Assembly: GCA_036489975.1 (NCBI GenBank)
Contig: DASXES010000138.1
Span: 32,846-96,845 of the forward strand
Source of the DNA: Roseiarcus sp036489975
Lineage (GTDB): Bacteria; Pseudomonadota; Alphaproteobacteria; Rhizobiales; Beijerinckiaceae
Direction: 5' to 3'
Length of the DNA: 64,000 nt
A program made the translations under genes and the position numbers. Position 1 is the first letter of the stretch. Each line of letters opens with the position of its first letter. The notes below the pieces were generated by a model, which saw only the letters and a list, made by a program, of their open reading frames with translations, had not been told where the DNA came from and made no database searches. Positions 7,910 to 16,663 of the stretch are shown piece by piece.

Positions 7910-8629
7910 TCAGTCAATAGTCGGGTCTATGGGTCTGAAAAGGCAGTCGAATTCGGTGGCAGAATCCTTCGCCCGGCTATGCACGTTCACCGGGTGGGCC
8001 TGAGCCAGGACGAAGTCTTTCGCGTGCATATAGGCCATGGCTTCGTGGAATCGCCAGTTGTCCTTGTAAATGTTGATGATGGGCAGCTCCAGAAGAACGC
8101 CGCTCACCCGTTTGAGGGTCTCTGTCGCACCCTCGAGCACCGGCCGCTCATAACCCTGGGTGTCGATCTTGAGAAGAATCCGCGTGTTCGGGTCGGCTGG
8201 CGGCGCAGCTTCGTCCAAGGTCTTGACGACGACGCTTTCCGACGCCTTGAACTCCGCCTCAGGGTCAAAGCTTGTCGCCGTCGCCGTCAAATCATTGAAT
8301 GAGCTGAACTGGGAGTTCTTCGAGACATGGATCGCCATGACCCCGCTCGACGCGCCCAGACCTAAATTCAGTGTCGTCCAGAGATCGTCTCCGCGCGCCG
8401 CGTTTTCGAGCGCGGTGAAAGCCTCCTTCACCGGCTCAAATGACAGGATCCGCCCCGCATAGCCGCGGTTGCGCAGCGACCGGGCGAACTGACCAACATT
8501 CGCGCCGACGTCCAGGACCAGATTGACCCTCCTGTTCTCGATAAAATCCATGAGATTCGGGTTTTTCCTCGCCCGAACGACTTCGATGCCGGCTTGCTGC
8601 CGCAAGGCCTTAAGAATCATCCACTTCAT
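7910..8629 (-). CDS. FkbM-family methyltransferase
   Basis: A 239-residue SAM-dependent methyltransferase of the FkbM type, which commonly O-methylates sugars of surface polysaccharides. Motif I is LVLDVGANVGQFARSL, followed by the acidic FEPV motif and the later LLKIDTQGYERPVLEGA segment typical of the family. The ATG at 8629 is preferred because family similarity begins there; the longer frame to 8851 would run into the neighbouring gene. The two following genes on the same strand are a glycosyltransferase and an acyltransferase, which suggests glycan modification. Confidence 0.88.
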   Translation of the reverse strand: MKWMILKALRQQAGIEVVRARKNPNLMDFIENRRVNLVLDVGANVGQFARSLRNRGYAGRILSFEPVKEAFTALENAARGDDLWTTLNLGLGASSGVMAIHVSKNSQFSSFNDLTATATSFDPEAEFKASESVVVKTLDEAAPPADPNTRILLKIDTQGYERPVLEGATETLKRVSGVLLELPIINIYKDNWRFHEAMAYMHAKDFVLAQAHPVNVHSRAKDSATEFDCLFRPIDPTID

Positions 8630-8757
8630 GTCTATCCCTGTCGTAATGCTAAACGCCGGATAGAGGTCCCTATCCGGCCTTGTCCCTCCCGCAAAACTGG
8701 ACTCCCCGATTTCGCCGCTGGTAGCGGTCGCAGCGGAAAGACCGGTCACGGGGCGCG

Positions 8758-10323
8758 CTAGCGGGTCAACTCCTCGAAAGCCTGTCCGACGTCCGGAGTC
8801 AGCGGCTTGCCCGATGCGGAATCGCACCCGCCGGGGCGCTTCCAGAGGCAAATGCGCTCCTTGGTCATCGCCCGGTCATAAGGATCAGCCCAGCACTGGA
8901 CCTCATGAAAACCGAGATTCGCAAAATCGGCTGGCAGATTGGCCGGCTGTCCGCCGCGCTCCCTGCTGCGCGGTTGCAGGGTGACCACGTAATTATAGGC
9001 GCCGGGCGCGATCGGATTGGCGGTGTCTCCGGCGGTGAAGAGCGGGATGCCGGGGCGCAGATCGGCATAGCCCGACGCGCGCCACCACATGTCGCCGGGG
9101 TAAATCGCGACGCCGCAGGCGTTCTTGTCCGCGTCGACCGCGCGCATCGCCAGGATCGACCCGCGAGACCGGACCCAGAACCATATGCGGTTGGGCGAGG
9201 CGGCCAGAGCGAGGGAGGCGACGGTCCAGCCGAGCGGCAAGGCGACGAGGAGGGCGCGCCGGGCCCAGGGCCGGCTCAGCCGGTTCGCCAGCCAGTCGGC
9301 CGCCATCGTCGAGCCGACGCCGGCCAGCGTCATGATCAGCGGCAGGGCCGGCGAAATATACCGGTATTCCTTGTGGGCGAAGGCGGAGTGGACCACGAAG
9401 AGGACGGCCGCCACCCAGAGCAGCAGCGGCAACCTCAACGCGCCATAGAGCGCGCAAAGCACGATCACCACACCGAAGAAGCCCCAGGCGACCCCTTCCC
9501 AGCCGAAATACGAATAGAACGGGTTAATGCCGGCGGCGGAGGAGACTTTGGACTGGTAATAGGCATACATAATCGTCGCGTGAAATGGCCATCCCCAAGT
9601 GACCCAGTCGAGCAGCCCGCTCAGAACGATCGGAAGCGCAAGTCCGCCGATGAGCGCCGGGTAGTGCGCGCGCAGCCGAATCCCGCCCACGGCGACGACG
9701 ATGAGGGCGATCGCGGGGACGAGCTGGGGACGCAAGACCGCCGCAAGGCCCAGCATCGCCGCGCCAATGAACATCTGCCGGTCGGACCAGACGTTGCGGC
9801 CGGGATAGAGCAGATAAAAACCGACGACAAGCGCCGCGCCGGCGGCGCTCTCGGAAAGGGGATGGGCATAGAAATAGACGAGCTCGAACCAGACCGCGTT
9901 CAGGACACCCGTCGTGACCGCGCCGGCGAAGCCGGCGACGTTGCGGCCCCAGAGAAAGCCGCAGATCACCGGCGCGAGCGAGATGATGCAGATGAGGGCG
10001 GAGACGCCGCCCAGACTGGCGTTGGGTGGCGCGCCGATGAGCTCCCCGAGTTTCATGAAGCCGGCCATCAGTCCTGGCCACAGCCAGCTTCGTTCGCCCA
10101 CCTGGAAGTCCCAGGTCACGAGCCCCTGGTGATTGACGAGGCGGTTCGCCGCATCGAGCCACATCCGCTCGTCAGGGTGCAGGATGCTTGGCAGGAATGT
10201 CATGACGCTGGCGCGGATGACGACCGCCAGCAGGCAGATCAGGATGAGCGCCAGCCAGTCGCCTGGCAGAAACGGCCCCCCGGGCGACTCGACCAGTCGC
10301 CGTCCCGCGGCGGAAGGCTTCAT
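8758..10323 (-). CDS. GT22-like (ALG9/PIG-B type) membrane glycosyltransferase
   Basis: A 521-residue protein with about ten transmembrane helices. The first loop contains HPDER, matching the catalytic acidic motif of dolichol-phosphate-mannose-dependent GT22 enzymes. A later HKEYRYISP segment matches the HKE-x-R/F motif of PIG-B/ALG9 proteins. These enzymes transfer a sugar from a lipid-phosphate donor on the periplasmic or lumenal side of the membrane. The ATG at 10323 has AGGGGG at proper spacing. It lies in line with the FkbM methyltransferase and an acyltransferase. Donor and acceptor are unknown. Confidence 0.8.
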   Translation of the reverse strand: MKPSAAGRRLVESPGGPFLPGDWLALILICLLAVVIRASVMTFLPSILHPDERMWLDAANRLVNHQGLVTWDFQVGERSWLWPGLMAGFMKLGELIGAPPNASLGGVSALICIISLAPVICGFLWGRNVAGFAGAVTTGVLNAVWFELVYFYAHPLSESAAGAALVVGFYLLYPGRNVWSDRQMFIGAAMLGLAAVLRPQLVPAIALIVVAVGGIRLRAHYPALIGGLALPIVLSGLLDWVTWGWPFHATIMYAYYQSKVSSAAGINPFYSYFGWEGVAWGFFGVVIVLCALYGALRLPLLLWVAAVLFVVHSAFAHKEYRYISPALPLIMTLAGVGSTMAADWLANRLSRPWARRALLVALPLGWTVASLALAASPNRIWFWVRSRGSILAMRAVDADKNACGVAIYPGDMWWRASGYADLRPGIPLFTAGDTANPIAPGAYNYVVTLQPRSRERGGQPANLPADFANLGFHEVQCWADPYDRAMTKERICLWKRPGGCDSASGKPLTPDVGQAFEELTR

Positions 10324-10502
10324 CGGACACCCCCTGGATGGATTTTGGGACATGCCCGGGCGGCTTCCCACTGGAAACAACCGGAAACCGGGCTCACGTG
10401 CGATCCGCTCGTCCTGGCGCGACGTTAGCGGACCAAGCGGCGAGGTCAAGCTCGGCGGAGCCAAGGCTGGGCCAAGTCCGAGCCAAGTGCGGATTGGATC
10501 GT

Positions 10503-11609
10503 CTACGGCGTTGCGATCGAGGGCTGATCGGTTGCCGGCGAGGTCGAGGCATGCGCCGGGCGCGATCGCGCGCCGCGGTCCATCCTCTTTGACAGCCGGC
10601 GGCCGACGTCAATGAACGGCCTCTCGATCACGAAATATGAGATGAGGGCCGGGATGAGGAAGAAAAGCGGGAAGCTGAGCAGCCGGCCGCCCCCATACTC
10701 GAACGCCGGCCCTAACGAGAGTTGCTGCCAGAGATAGACGCTGTACGAAATCAGCCCCAGACGTTGCAGCCAGACCAGATTGACGATACGGCAGAGCGGC
10801 CCGCCTTTGGTGAGCGCGCCGAAGAACACGACCGCGAGAAGCAGGGGTCCCGCTGCGTCGAGGATCCTGCCCGCAACGGCGAGCTCCGGCGGCAGGAAGG
10901 CGATCGCGAACAGCCCGACGGCGAGAAAGGGCGCCCAGGGGCGTGCGCCAATCGCATCGATCTCCCGCTTCACCCGCGGCGACATCGCGTACAGGGCGCC
11001 AATCGCGATATAGGCGAATCGTCCCGCCAGGGGCGAAAAGGCGGACACAGCGACGAGCCCGACAAAGCAGGCCAGTCCCAGCCACCCGCGCGCCTTCGCG
11101 AAGACAATCAGCAATGCGGGCCAGAGGATGTAAAACTGTTCCTCGACGCTCAGGCTCCACGTGTGAGCCACGAACCAGTGACGCGAGAATCGGTGCAGGT
11201 CTGTGAGGAAAGCGCCGCTGCGCAGAATATCGGCATAGGGAACGTGGATGACGCCGATCAGCGTCAGCGCGACGATCGCGAGCAGATAAGCGTAGAACGC
11301 CGGCAGGATACGGAAGATACGCCGCGTATAGAACGCTCCCACATTGACCGAGCCGCGCGTCTCTTCTTCATGCAGAAGAAGAGACGTTATCAGATAACCG
11401 CTGATGATGAAGAAGAGATTGACGCCGACGTCGCCGAGCACATGACCAAAATTAAAAGGGAATTGAGGGATGAAATCGGCGGGATACGTGTAGATGGAGA
11501 CAGAGCGCGCCTGGAGATAATCCAGGAATCGGAACTGCATCAAGTGCCCTACGAGTACAAGGACGATGCTTAAGCCACGGAAGCCATCAATAAGCGGATT
11601 TCTCCCCAT
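10503..11609 (-). CDS. Acyltransferase 3 family membrane protein
   Basis: A 368-residue integral membrane O-acyltransferase (OafA/NodX type) with about ten helices. The N-terminus LIDGFRGLSIVLVLVGH contains the family's R and H active-site region. Other marks are RRIFRILPAFY, the SLSVEEQFYILWP motif and a C-terminal ISYFVIERPFI. It probably acetylates or acylates a surface glycan. The start at 11609 is chosen because homology begins with MGRNPLIDGFRG; 24 further codons upstream are open. It is the first gene of the glycan group. Confidence 0.9.
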   Translation of the reverse strand: MGRNPLIDGFRGLSIVLVLVGHLMQFRFLDYLQARSVSIYTYPADFIPQFPFNFGHVLGDVGVNLFFIISGYLITSLLLHEEETRGSVNVGAFYTRRIFRILPAFYAYLLAIVALTLIGVIHVPYADILRSGAFLTDLHRFSRHWFVAHTWSLSVEEQFYILWPALLIVFAKARGWLGLACFVGLVAVSAFSPLAGRFAYIAIGALYAMSPRVKREIDAIGARPWAPFLAVGLFAIAFLPPELAVAGRILDAAGPLLLAVVFFGALTKGGPLCRIVNLVWLQRLGLISYSVYLWQQLSLGPAFEYGGGRLLSFPLFFLIPALISYFVIERPFIDVGRRLSKRMDRGARSRPAHASTSPATDQPSIATP

Positions 11610-11788
11610 CGTTAAGTCCCTGGAAGAGGGTGTGGTGACTTCATAATACGGACCATCAACCTCGTTCGCGGACAGAGTCACCCGACAGTGTTTGGCATTC
11701 TTGTTTGTGGGGGCCAGCAGGGCTGGAGCCGCCGTCGCTCGCGCCGCCCCTTTGCACGGACGTCCGCGAACGGCGCCATGTTAGCCTC

Positions 11789-13996
11789 TTAGGTCTGCTG
11801 CTTCAATGCGCTCACGTCCACCGGCATCTTTCTCAGTCGTTTGCCGGTCGCGGCGAAGATCGCGTTGGCGACCGCGGGCACGATCGCCGACGTCCCCGGC
11901 TCGCCCATGCCGCCCGGCGCCTCGGAGCTCGGCACGATATGGACCTCGATCGCCGGCGCTTCGTTGATGCGGAGCATCTGGTAGGTGTCGAAATTGGCCT
12001 GCTCGACGCGGCCCTTGGCGATCGTGATCTCGCCATAGAGCGCGGCGGTGACGCCGAAAATGACGGCCCCCTGAACCTGCGCCTCGATCGTATCGGGATT
12101 GACCACCGCGCCGGCGTCGAGCGCGCAGACGACCCGGCGCACCCGCACGGCCCCGTCCTTGCCCACTTCGACTTCCGCGACCTGCGCCATATAGGTTCCG
12201 AAGCTGGTCTGGAGGGAGACCCCGCGACCGACCCTGTCAGGCAGCGGCTGACCCCAGCCGGCTTTTTCCGCGACCAGATCGAGAACCGCCTTGGCGCGCG
12301 GCGACTTCAAGAGGAGCGCCCGGCGATAGGCGACCGGGTCCTGCTTGGCGGCCGCCGCCAGTTCGTCGATGAAGCTTTCGGTCACGAAGACATTATGCGA
12401 CGGCCCGACGCTGCGCCAGAAGGCGGTCGGGACCCCCGGGGGTTCGACCCGCAGATATTCGACCCGCATGTTGGGCAGCCCGTAGGCGAGATCGATCGCC
12501 CCGTCGGTGCTGTCGGGGTCGAGGCCCTTGTTGAATGCAGGCGGCAGCCACCGCGCGATCACCGAGGAGCCGGCGAAGCGATGGCTCCAGGCGACCGGCA
12601 TTCCCTTGGCGTCGAGACCGGCGGCGAACCGGTCGAACCAGTAGGGGCGGTACATGTCGTGCTGGATGTCTTCCTCGCGGGTCCACACCACCTTCACCGG
12701 CCCCTCAACCTGCATGGCGATCTGAACCGCGCGGGTGACGCCGTCGACCTCGAGCCGGCGGCCAAATCCGCCGCCGATCAGGTGATTGTGGACCGTGACC
12801 TTGTCCAAAGGCAGGCCGGCGGTTTTCGCCGCGGTCTCCTGAGCCCGCGCGATGACCTGGTTGCCGACCCAGACCTCGCAGCCATCCTTGCGGACATGGA
12901 CGGTGCAATTCATCGGCTCCATCGCGGCGTGGGCGAGAAACGGCGCCTGGTAGATCGCCTCGACCTTGCTCGCGGCGCCCGCCATGGCCGCCTCGACGTC
13001 GCCGATATTCTGCGCGACCGGCCCCGGTTTCAGCGTCGCCTGTTCGAGTTCGGCCGCGACATCGTCGGTGGTGAGCCTGGCGTGCGGCCCCTCGTCCCAT
13101 TCGATGACGAGCGCCGCCAACCCTTTCCTGGCCGCGCCCATATGGTCGGCTACGACCGCGACCGCGTCGTCGAGCGTAACGACCTGGCGCACGGCGTTGA
13201 CCGCCATGGCCGCCCTGGCGTCCACGCTCTTGACGCGGCCGCCGAAGACCGGCGACTGGGCAAGCGTTGCGATCTTCACCCCCGGCGGGCGAACGTCGAT
13301 CCCGAAGACCGCCGTTCCGTTGACTTTCGCCGGCGTATCGAGGCGCTTCGCCCGGGTGCCGATCAGGGTGAAATCCCGCGGGTCTTTGAGCGCGACTTCT
13401 TCCGGGACAGGCATGAGCGCCGCGTCGGCTGCGAGCTCGCCATAAGTTGCGCGCCGCGCCGTCGCGGAGTGAAGAACCTCGCCGCCCTGAGCATGGCAGG
13501 AAGCGGGATCGACATTCCAGCGCTTCGCCCCCGCGGCGACCAGCATGGTTCTCGCGACGGCGCCCGCCTCGCGCATCGGCTTCCACGCCGCGCGGATCGA
13601 GGTCGAGCCGCCGGTCGCCTGGAGGCCGCCCAGCGCGGGGTTGCCGTACAGCTTCGGGTTGGGCGGAGCATGCTCGAGGCGCACCTGATCGAGGCCCACT
13701 TCGAGCTCTTCGGCGATCAGCATCGGGATCGAGGTATAGGTCCCCTGACCCATCTCGACATAGGGCATGACGAGAACGACGCGCCCGTCGCTCCCGATGC
13801 GGATGAAGGCGTTTGGCGAGAATGTCTGCGTGTCGGCCGCGCGGACGTCGTCGGGGCCGAACGGCAGGCTGAGGCTCAGCATCAGGCCGCCGCCGGCGGC
13901 CGCTCCCGCTTGCAGGAACCGGCGCCGCGAGGGACCGCTCGCAGCGGCGGACGGGTCGGGGTCGGACGAGCGGAAAACGATGCGATCGTGGATCAT
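11789..13996 (-). CDS. Molybdopterin-binding subunit of an isoquinoline 1-oxidoreductase-type hydroxylase
   Basis: A 735-residue large subunit of the xanthine oxidase family, membrane/periplasm-facing IorB type. The N-terminus has a Tat signal (SRRRFLQAGAAAGG). Inside are MPYVEMGQGTYTSIPML, HNHLIGGGFGRRL, FWRSVGPSHNVFVTESFIDELA and the C-terminal GGMGEPGTSAIVPAVANAIF that holds the conserved active-site Glu. It hydroxylates an unknown aromatic aldehyde or N-heterocycle with water as oxygen donor. The ATG at 13996 follows GAGGAG. It lies 13 bases after the 2Fe-2S subunit. No cytochrome c or MoCo maturation gene is adjacent. Confidence 0.92.
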   Translation of the reverse strand: MIHDRIVFRSSDPDPSAAASGPSRRRFLQAGAAAGGGLMLSLSLPFGPDDVRAADTQTFSPNAFIRIGSDGRVVLVMPYVEMGQGTYTSIPMLIAEELEVGLDQVRLEHAPPNPKLYGNPALGGLQATGGSTSIRAAWKPMREAGAVARTMLVAAGAKRWNVDPASCHAQGGEVLHSATARRATYGELAADAALMPVPEEVALKDPRDFTLIGTRAKRLDTPAKVNGTAVFGIDVRPPGVKIATLAQSPVFGGRVKSVDARAAMAVNAVRQVVTLDDAVAVVADHMGAARKGLAALVIEWDEGPHARLTTDDVAAELEQATLKPGPVAQNIGDVEAAMAGAASKVEAIYQAPFLAHAAMEPMNCTVHVRKDGCEVWVGNQVIARAQETAAKTAGLPLDKVTVHNHLIGGGFGRRLEVDGVTRAVQIAMQVEGPVKVVWTREEDIQHDMYRPYWFDRFAAGLDAKGMPVAWSHRFAGSSVIARWLPPAFNKGLDPDSTDGAIDLAYGLPNMRVEYLRVEPPGVPTAFWRSVGPSHNVFVTESFIDELAAAAKQDPVAYRRALLLKSPRAKAVLDLVAEKAGWGQPLPDRVGRGVSLQTSFGTYMAQVAEVEVGKDGAVRVRRVVCALDAGAVVNPDTIEAQVQGAVIFGVTAALYGEITIAKGRVEQANFDTYQMLRINEAPAIEVHIVPSSEAPGGMGEPGTSAIVPAVANAIFAATGKRLRKMPVDVSALKQQT

Positions 13997-14009
13997 TGCA
14001 AGGCTCTCC

Positions 14010-14468
14010 TCAGATCGATTGTGCGGCGTGCTTGATGGCTTCGCGGATGCGGACATAGGTTCCGCAGCGGCAAATGTTGCCCGACATCGCGTCGTCGATA
14101 TCGGAGTCGCTCGGGTGCGGATTGCCCGCGATGAGGGCGGAAGCGGACATAATCTGGCCCGACTGGCAGTAGCCGCACTGGACGACTTCGAGGTCGAGCC
14201 AGGCCTTCTGGATCCTGGCGCCCGCCGGCGTCGCGCCGATCGCCTCGATCGTCGTGATCTCGGACTTGCCGACGCTGTCGATGGGCGTGACGCAGGAACG
14301 GGTCGCGGCGCCGTCGATCTGCACCGTGCACGCGCCGCAGAGCGCCATCCCGCAGCCGAATTTGGTGCCAGTCATGCCGAGTACATCGCGCAACACCCAA
14401 AGCAGCGGCGTATCGCCGTCGACATCCACGCTGTGCGTGGTTCCGTTGACCTTGATGGCGAAAGCCAT
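14010..14468 (-). CDS. 2Fe-2S subunit of an isoquinoline 1-oxidoreductase-type hydroxylase
   Basis: A 152-residue electron-transfer subunit. A plant-type [2Fe-2S] domain has cysteines at 39, 44, 47 and 59. The C-terminal [2Fe-2S]-binding domain has C98-GY-C101 and C133-R-C135. This spacing is typical of the IorA/CoxS family. The ATG at 14468 follows AAGGAG. It is followed directly by the molybdopterin subunit, which it should feed or drain of electrons. Confidence 0.95.
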   Translation of the reverse strand: MAFAIKVNGTTHSVDVDGDTPLLWVLRDVLGMTGTKFGCGMALCGACTVQIDGAATRSCVTPIDSVGKSEITTIEAIGATPAGARIQKAWLDLEVVQCGYCQSGQIMSASALIAGNPHPSDSDIDDAMSGNICRCGTYVRIREAIKHAAQSI

Positions 14469-14787
14469 GGCTGTTTCTCCTTTTCGATCCGTGCGGTCGG
14501 CGGGCCGGATCGGGGCCATATTGCGGGTATTTACCCACAATTGCGGCGACGGTGTGATAGCTTCGTCCGTAGCAGCAGATTAGGCCTTTTTTTCGCAACC
14601 GCGAAGAGGTCTCATGGCGCCCGCGAAGTCGGGGCGGCGGTTCATCCAGGTTTGTTATTGCACAAAGCTAGTTTGAGCGGCAAAGCTCATGTGAAACATG
14701 AAGCGCAGAGGCGGCCCACCGTCGCATTGCCGACGCCCGGGGGCGGCCGGGAACAGCCCCGGCCTGCGCGGGTCAGGACCTATCGAA
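14469..14787. other. Intergenic region, nothing recognised
   Basis: These 319 bases separate the hydroxylase operon from the small monooxygenase gene, both on the minus strand. They should include the hydroxylase promoter. No convincing coding frame, RNA or repeat was seen. Confidence 0.5.
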
Positions 14788-15099
14788 CTAATCGATCGCC
14801 GACAGCACGTGAACCGCCCGGCTGGCGATCAGATCCTTGGTTCGTTGGCCATAGGCCTTCATGTGAGGGGTCGCGATGTGAGCCCTCAACGCCTCCGGGC
14901 TCTCCCACGATTCGAGAACGACGAACGTGTCTGGCCCGAATTGGGCCTGAAATGGGCCGATGTCCGCGGCGTCGGCATGCGCCGCATATTCGATGCATCC
15001 CTTTTCCGCCCGCACGTTGGCGACGTTGCCCCGGAAGACCGACAGGATCTCCTCGCGGCGGCCCGGATTGGCGGTGATGACGGCGACGACGCGGATCAT
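14788..15099 (-). CDS. Antibiotic biosynthesis monooxygenase (ABM) domain protein
   Basis: A 103-residue single-domain protein of the ABM/YgiN fold. Signatures are the N-terminal VVAVITANPGRREEIL, the central KGCIEYAAHAD and VVLESWESPEALRAHIATPHMK, which closely resemble quinol monooxygenase YgiN. Such proteins act as cofactor-free dimeric monooxygenases on quinols or related compounds, though many have unproven activity. It stands alone, upstream of a divergent carbonic anhydrase gene. Confidence 0.85.
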   Translation of the reverse strand: MIRVVAVITANPGRREEILSVFRGNVANVRAEKGCIEYAAHADAADIGPFQAQFGPDTFVVLESWESPEALRAHIATPHMKAYGQRTKDLIASRAVHVLSAID

Positions 15100-15265
15100 G
15101 AGTCACTCTCGCTTGTTTAGGTCCGGCTCCCCGGCCGGCGGGGCGCAGCTAACCTGACACGCTTCTCTTTCGCCAGCGAAAACGGCGCTGACCCCCGTCC
15201 TTGCGCGCGCCGCCCTGGCGCCCTATCGCAATGCAGCATTTCCGCCCCCGCCAAGGCCTTGCCTG

Positions 15266-15868
15266 ATGGACCCGTTGATCGAAGGCTACCGCCGTTTCCG
15301 CGCCGACATCTGGCCGGCGGAGCGGGCGCGCTACGAGGCCCTGGCGCACTGGGGGCAGAGTCCGGAGGCGCTGGTCATCGCCTGCTCCGATTCGCGGGTC
15401 GATCCGCAGACCATATTCGGCGCCGTGCCCGGCGAATTGTTCGTCGTGCGCAATGTCGCCGCGCTGGTGCCTCGCTATGGCCCCGACCCGGGCCATCACG
15501 GAACGAGCGCGGCGCTCGAATTCGGCATAAGGGTGCTGAAGATTCCCCGCCTCGTGGTGCTGGGGCACGGGCAGTGCGGCGGCGTGAAGGCGATGGCCTA
15601 CGGGCCGCCGCCGCAGGCGCGCGACTTCATCGCCTCCTGGGTCGAGATCGGCCAGCCCGCGCTGGAGGCCGCCGGCGACAAGCCCGAGGGCCGCCTCGAG
15701 CGCATCGAGGCGGAAGTCGTGCGCCTCTCGCTTGCCAATCTCATGACCTTCCCCTGGATCGCCGAAGCGGTCGCCGCCAGCCGGCTGACGCTGCAGGGCT
15801 ACTGGTTCGACGTCCACACCGGCGTGCTGGCGGGCGTGGGCGCAGGCGGGCTCGAGCCGGTGGATTGA
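15266..15868 (+). CDS. Beta-class carbonic anhydrase
   Basis: A 200-residue zinc enzyme interconverting CO2 and bicarbonate. The zinc ligands are visible as C40 (in ACSDSRVDP, with the D42-R44 dyad), H101 and C104 (in GHGQCGG). The YGPDPGHHGTSAALEFGI segment is also typical. No signal peptide is seen, so it is cytosolic. AAGG lies nine bases before the ATG. The gene is divergent from the ABM monooxygenase. Confidence 0.95.
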   Translation: MDPLIEGYRRFRADIWPAERARYEALAHWGQSPEALVIACSDSRVDPQTIFGAVPGELFVVRNVAALVPRYGPDPGHHGTSAALEFGIRVLKIPRLVVLGHGQCGGVKAMAYGPPPQARDFIASWVEIGQPALEAAGDKPEGRLERIEAEVVRLSLANLMTFPWIAEAVAASRLTLQGYWFDVHTGVLAGVGAGGLEPVD

Positions 15869-15908
15869 GGGGCGGCGGAGCGCGCCGGGCCGTCCGGGCG
15901 GCTTCTCG

Positions 15909-16298
15909 TCAGGGTGTCCGAACCGGCGTCGCGCCCAGTTCAGCCGCCGTCGATTTGAGGGCGCGATCGAAACTGGTGAAAGCCTCGCAGGCGGAGGCCG
16001 CGGCGAGATGAAGCGCGTCGGCAAACTCCATGCCCCGCTCAGCCCAATCGAAAGCCCGGGACAGGCGGGCCGGGTCGTCGATCGAAACCGTCGGCAAGGT
16101 CGTAAGCTTCCGCAAGGCCCCGAGGACCGCGGAGCGGTTGAGACGGTAGATCGAGCGAAGCACCCACTCCGCCTCCAGGACGACGGTCGAGGAGATGAGG
16201 ATAGCGTCGTTCTCCATGAGCGCTGTCGCACGCCGGAACTGTTCCGGTTCGTCCGCCACGAGGTAGCGGACGATGACATTGGTATCAACCGCGATCAC
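15909..16298 (-). CDS. vapC: PIN-domain toxin (VapC type)
   Basis: A 129-residue PIN-domain RNase. The N-terminal IAVDTNVIVRYL carries the first catalytic Asp, VLEAEWVLRS the conserved Glu, and GMEFADALHLAAA and FTSFDRAL the later acidic residues. The proposed start is a GTG at 16298, giving the standard short N-terminus; it overlaps the upstream antitoxin gene by 14 bases, so translation is probably coupled. VapC toxins cut tRNA or rRNA when free of antitoxin. Confidence 0.88.
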   Translation of the reverse strand: MIAVDTNVIVRYLVADEPEQFRRATALMENDAILISSTVVLEAEWVLRSIYRLNRSAVLGALRKLTTLPTVSIDDPARLSRAFDWAERGMEFADALHLAAASACEAFTSFDRALKSTAAELGATPVRTP

Positions 16299-16575
16299 GG
16301 CTCTTGCGCCTCCAGCGGCGCCGCGCCTCATCGAGCACGCCCTGGTGCATGTCTTCGACCGATATGATCCGGTCAACCGACCCAAGCGACCCGCGCACTT
16401 CGTCGAAGGCGGCTGACGTCTCCTTGGACGCCGGCCGCAGAAGCACCCCTTCCGGCCTTTCCTCGAGGATGAGTTCGCTGCCCGCGGTCCAGCCGCGCCT
16501 CTCCCGCACCGCCTTGGGCAGGACAACCTGTCCTTTGGTCGAGACCCGGGTTCTCAGACTTACGGATTTCGCCAA
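16285..16575 (-). CDS. vapB: AbrB/MazE-like antitoxin (VapB type)
   Basis: A 96-residue protein with the swapped-hairpin AbrB fold. RTRVSTKGQVVLPKAVRERRGW is the DNA-binding part, and GSELILEERPEGVLLRP follows. The C-terminal region should wrap the PIN toxin. The start is proposed as TTG at 16575, which has GGGAG eight bases upstream and gives MAKSVSLRTR; the longer frame to 16635 has a non-conserved extension. It precedes and overlaps vapC. Confidence 0.82.
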   Translation of the reverse strand: MAKSVSLRTRVSTKGQVVLPKAVRERRGWTAGSELILEERPEGVLLRPASKETSAAFDEVRGSLGSVDRIISVEDMHQGVLDEARRRWRRKSRDRG

Positions 16576-16663
16576 TGGACCGCTCCCGGGAGGTAAGACG
16601 ACAAGTAAGATAGCGGCGCGACGGCGAAAGGACAAGCGCCCCGTCCCCTATCCCCGCGCCTTC

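Noticed and set aside
11705..14035. 776-codon open frame antisense to the molybdenum hydroxylase
   Set aside because: The opposite strand encodes a complete, motif-bearing subunit with a Tat signal. The antisense product is rich in Arg, Asp and Gly with no family features, as expected of a shadow in GC-rich DNA.
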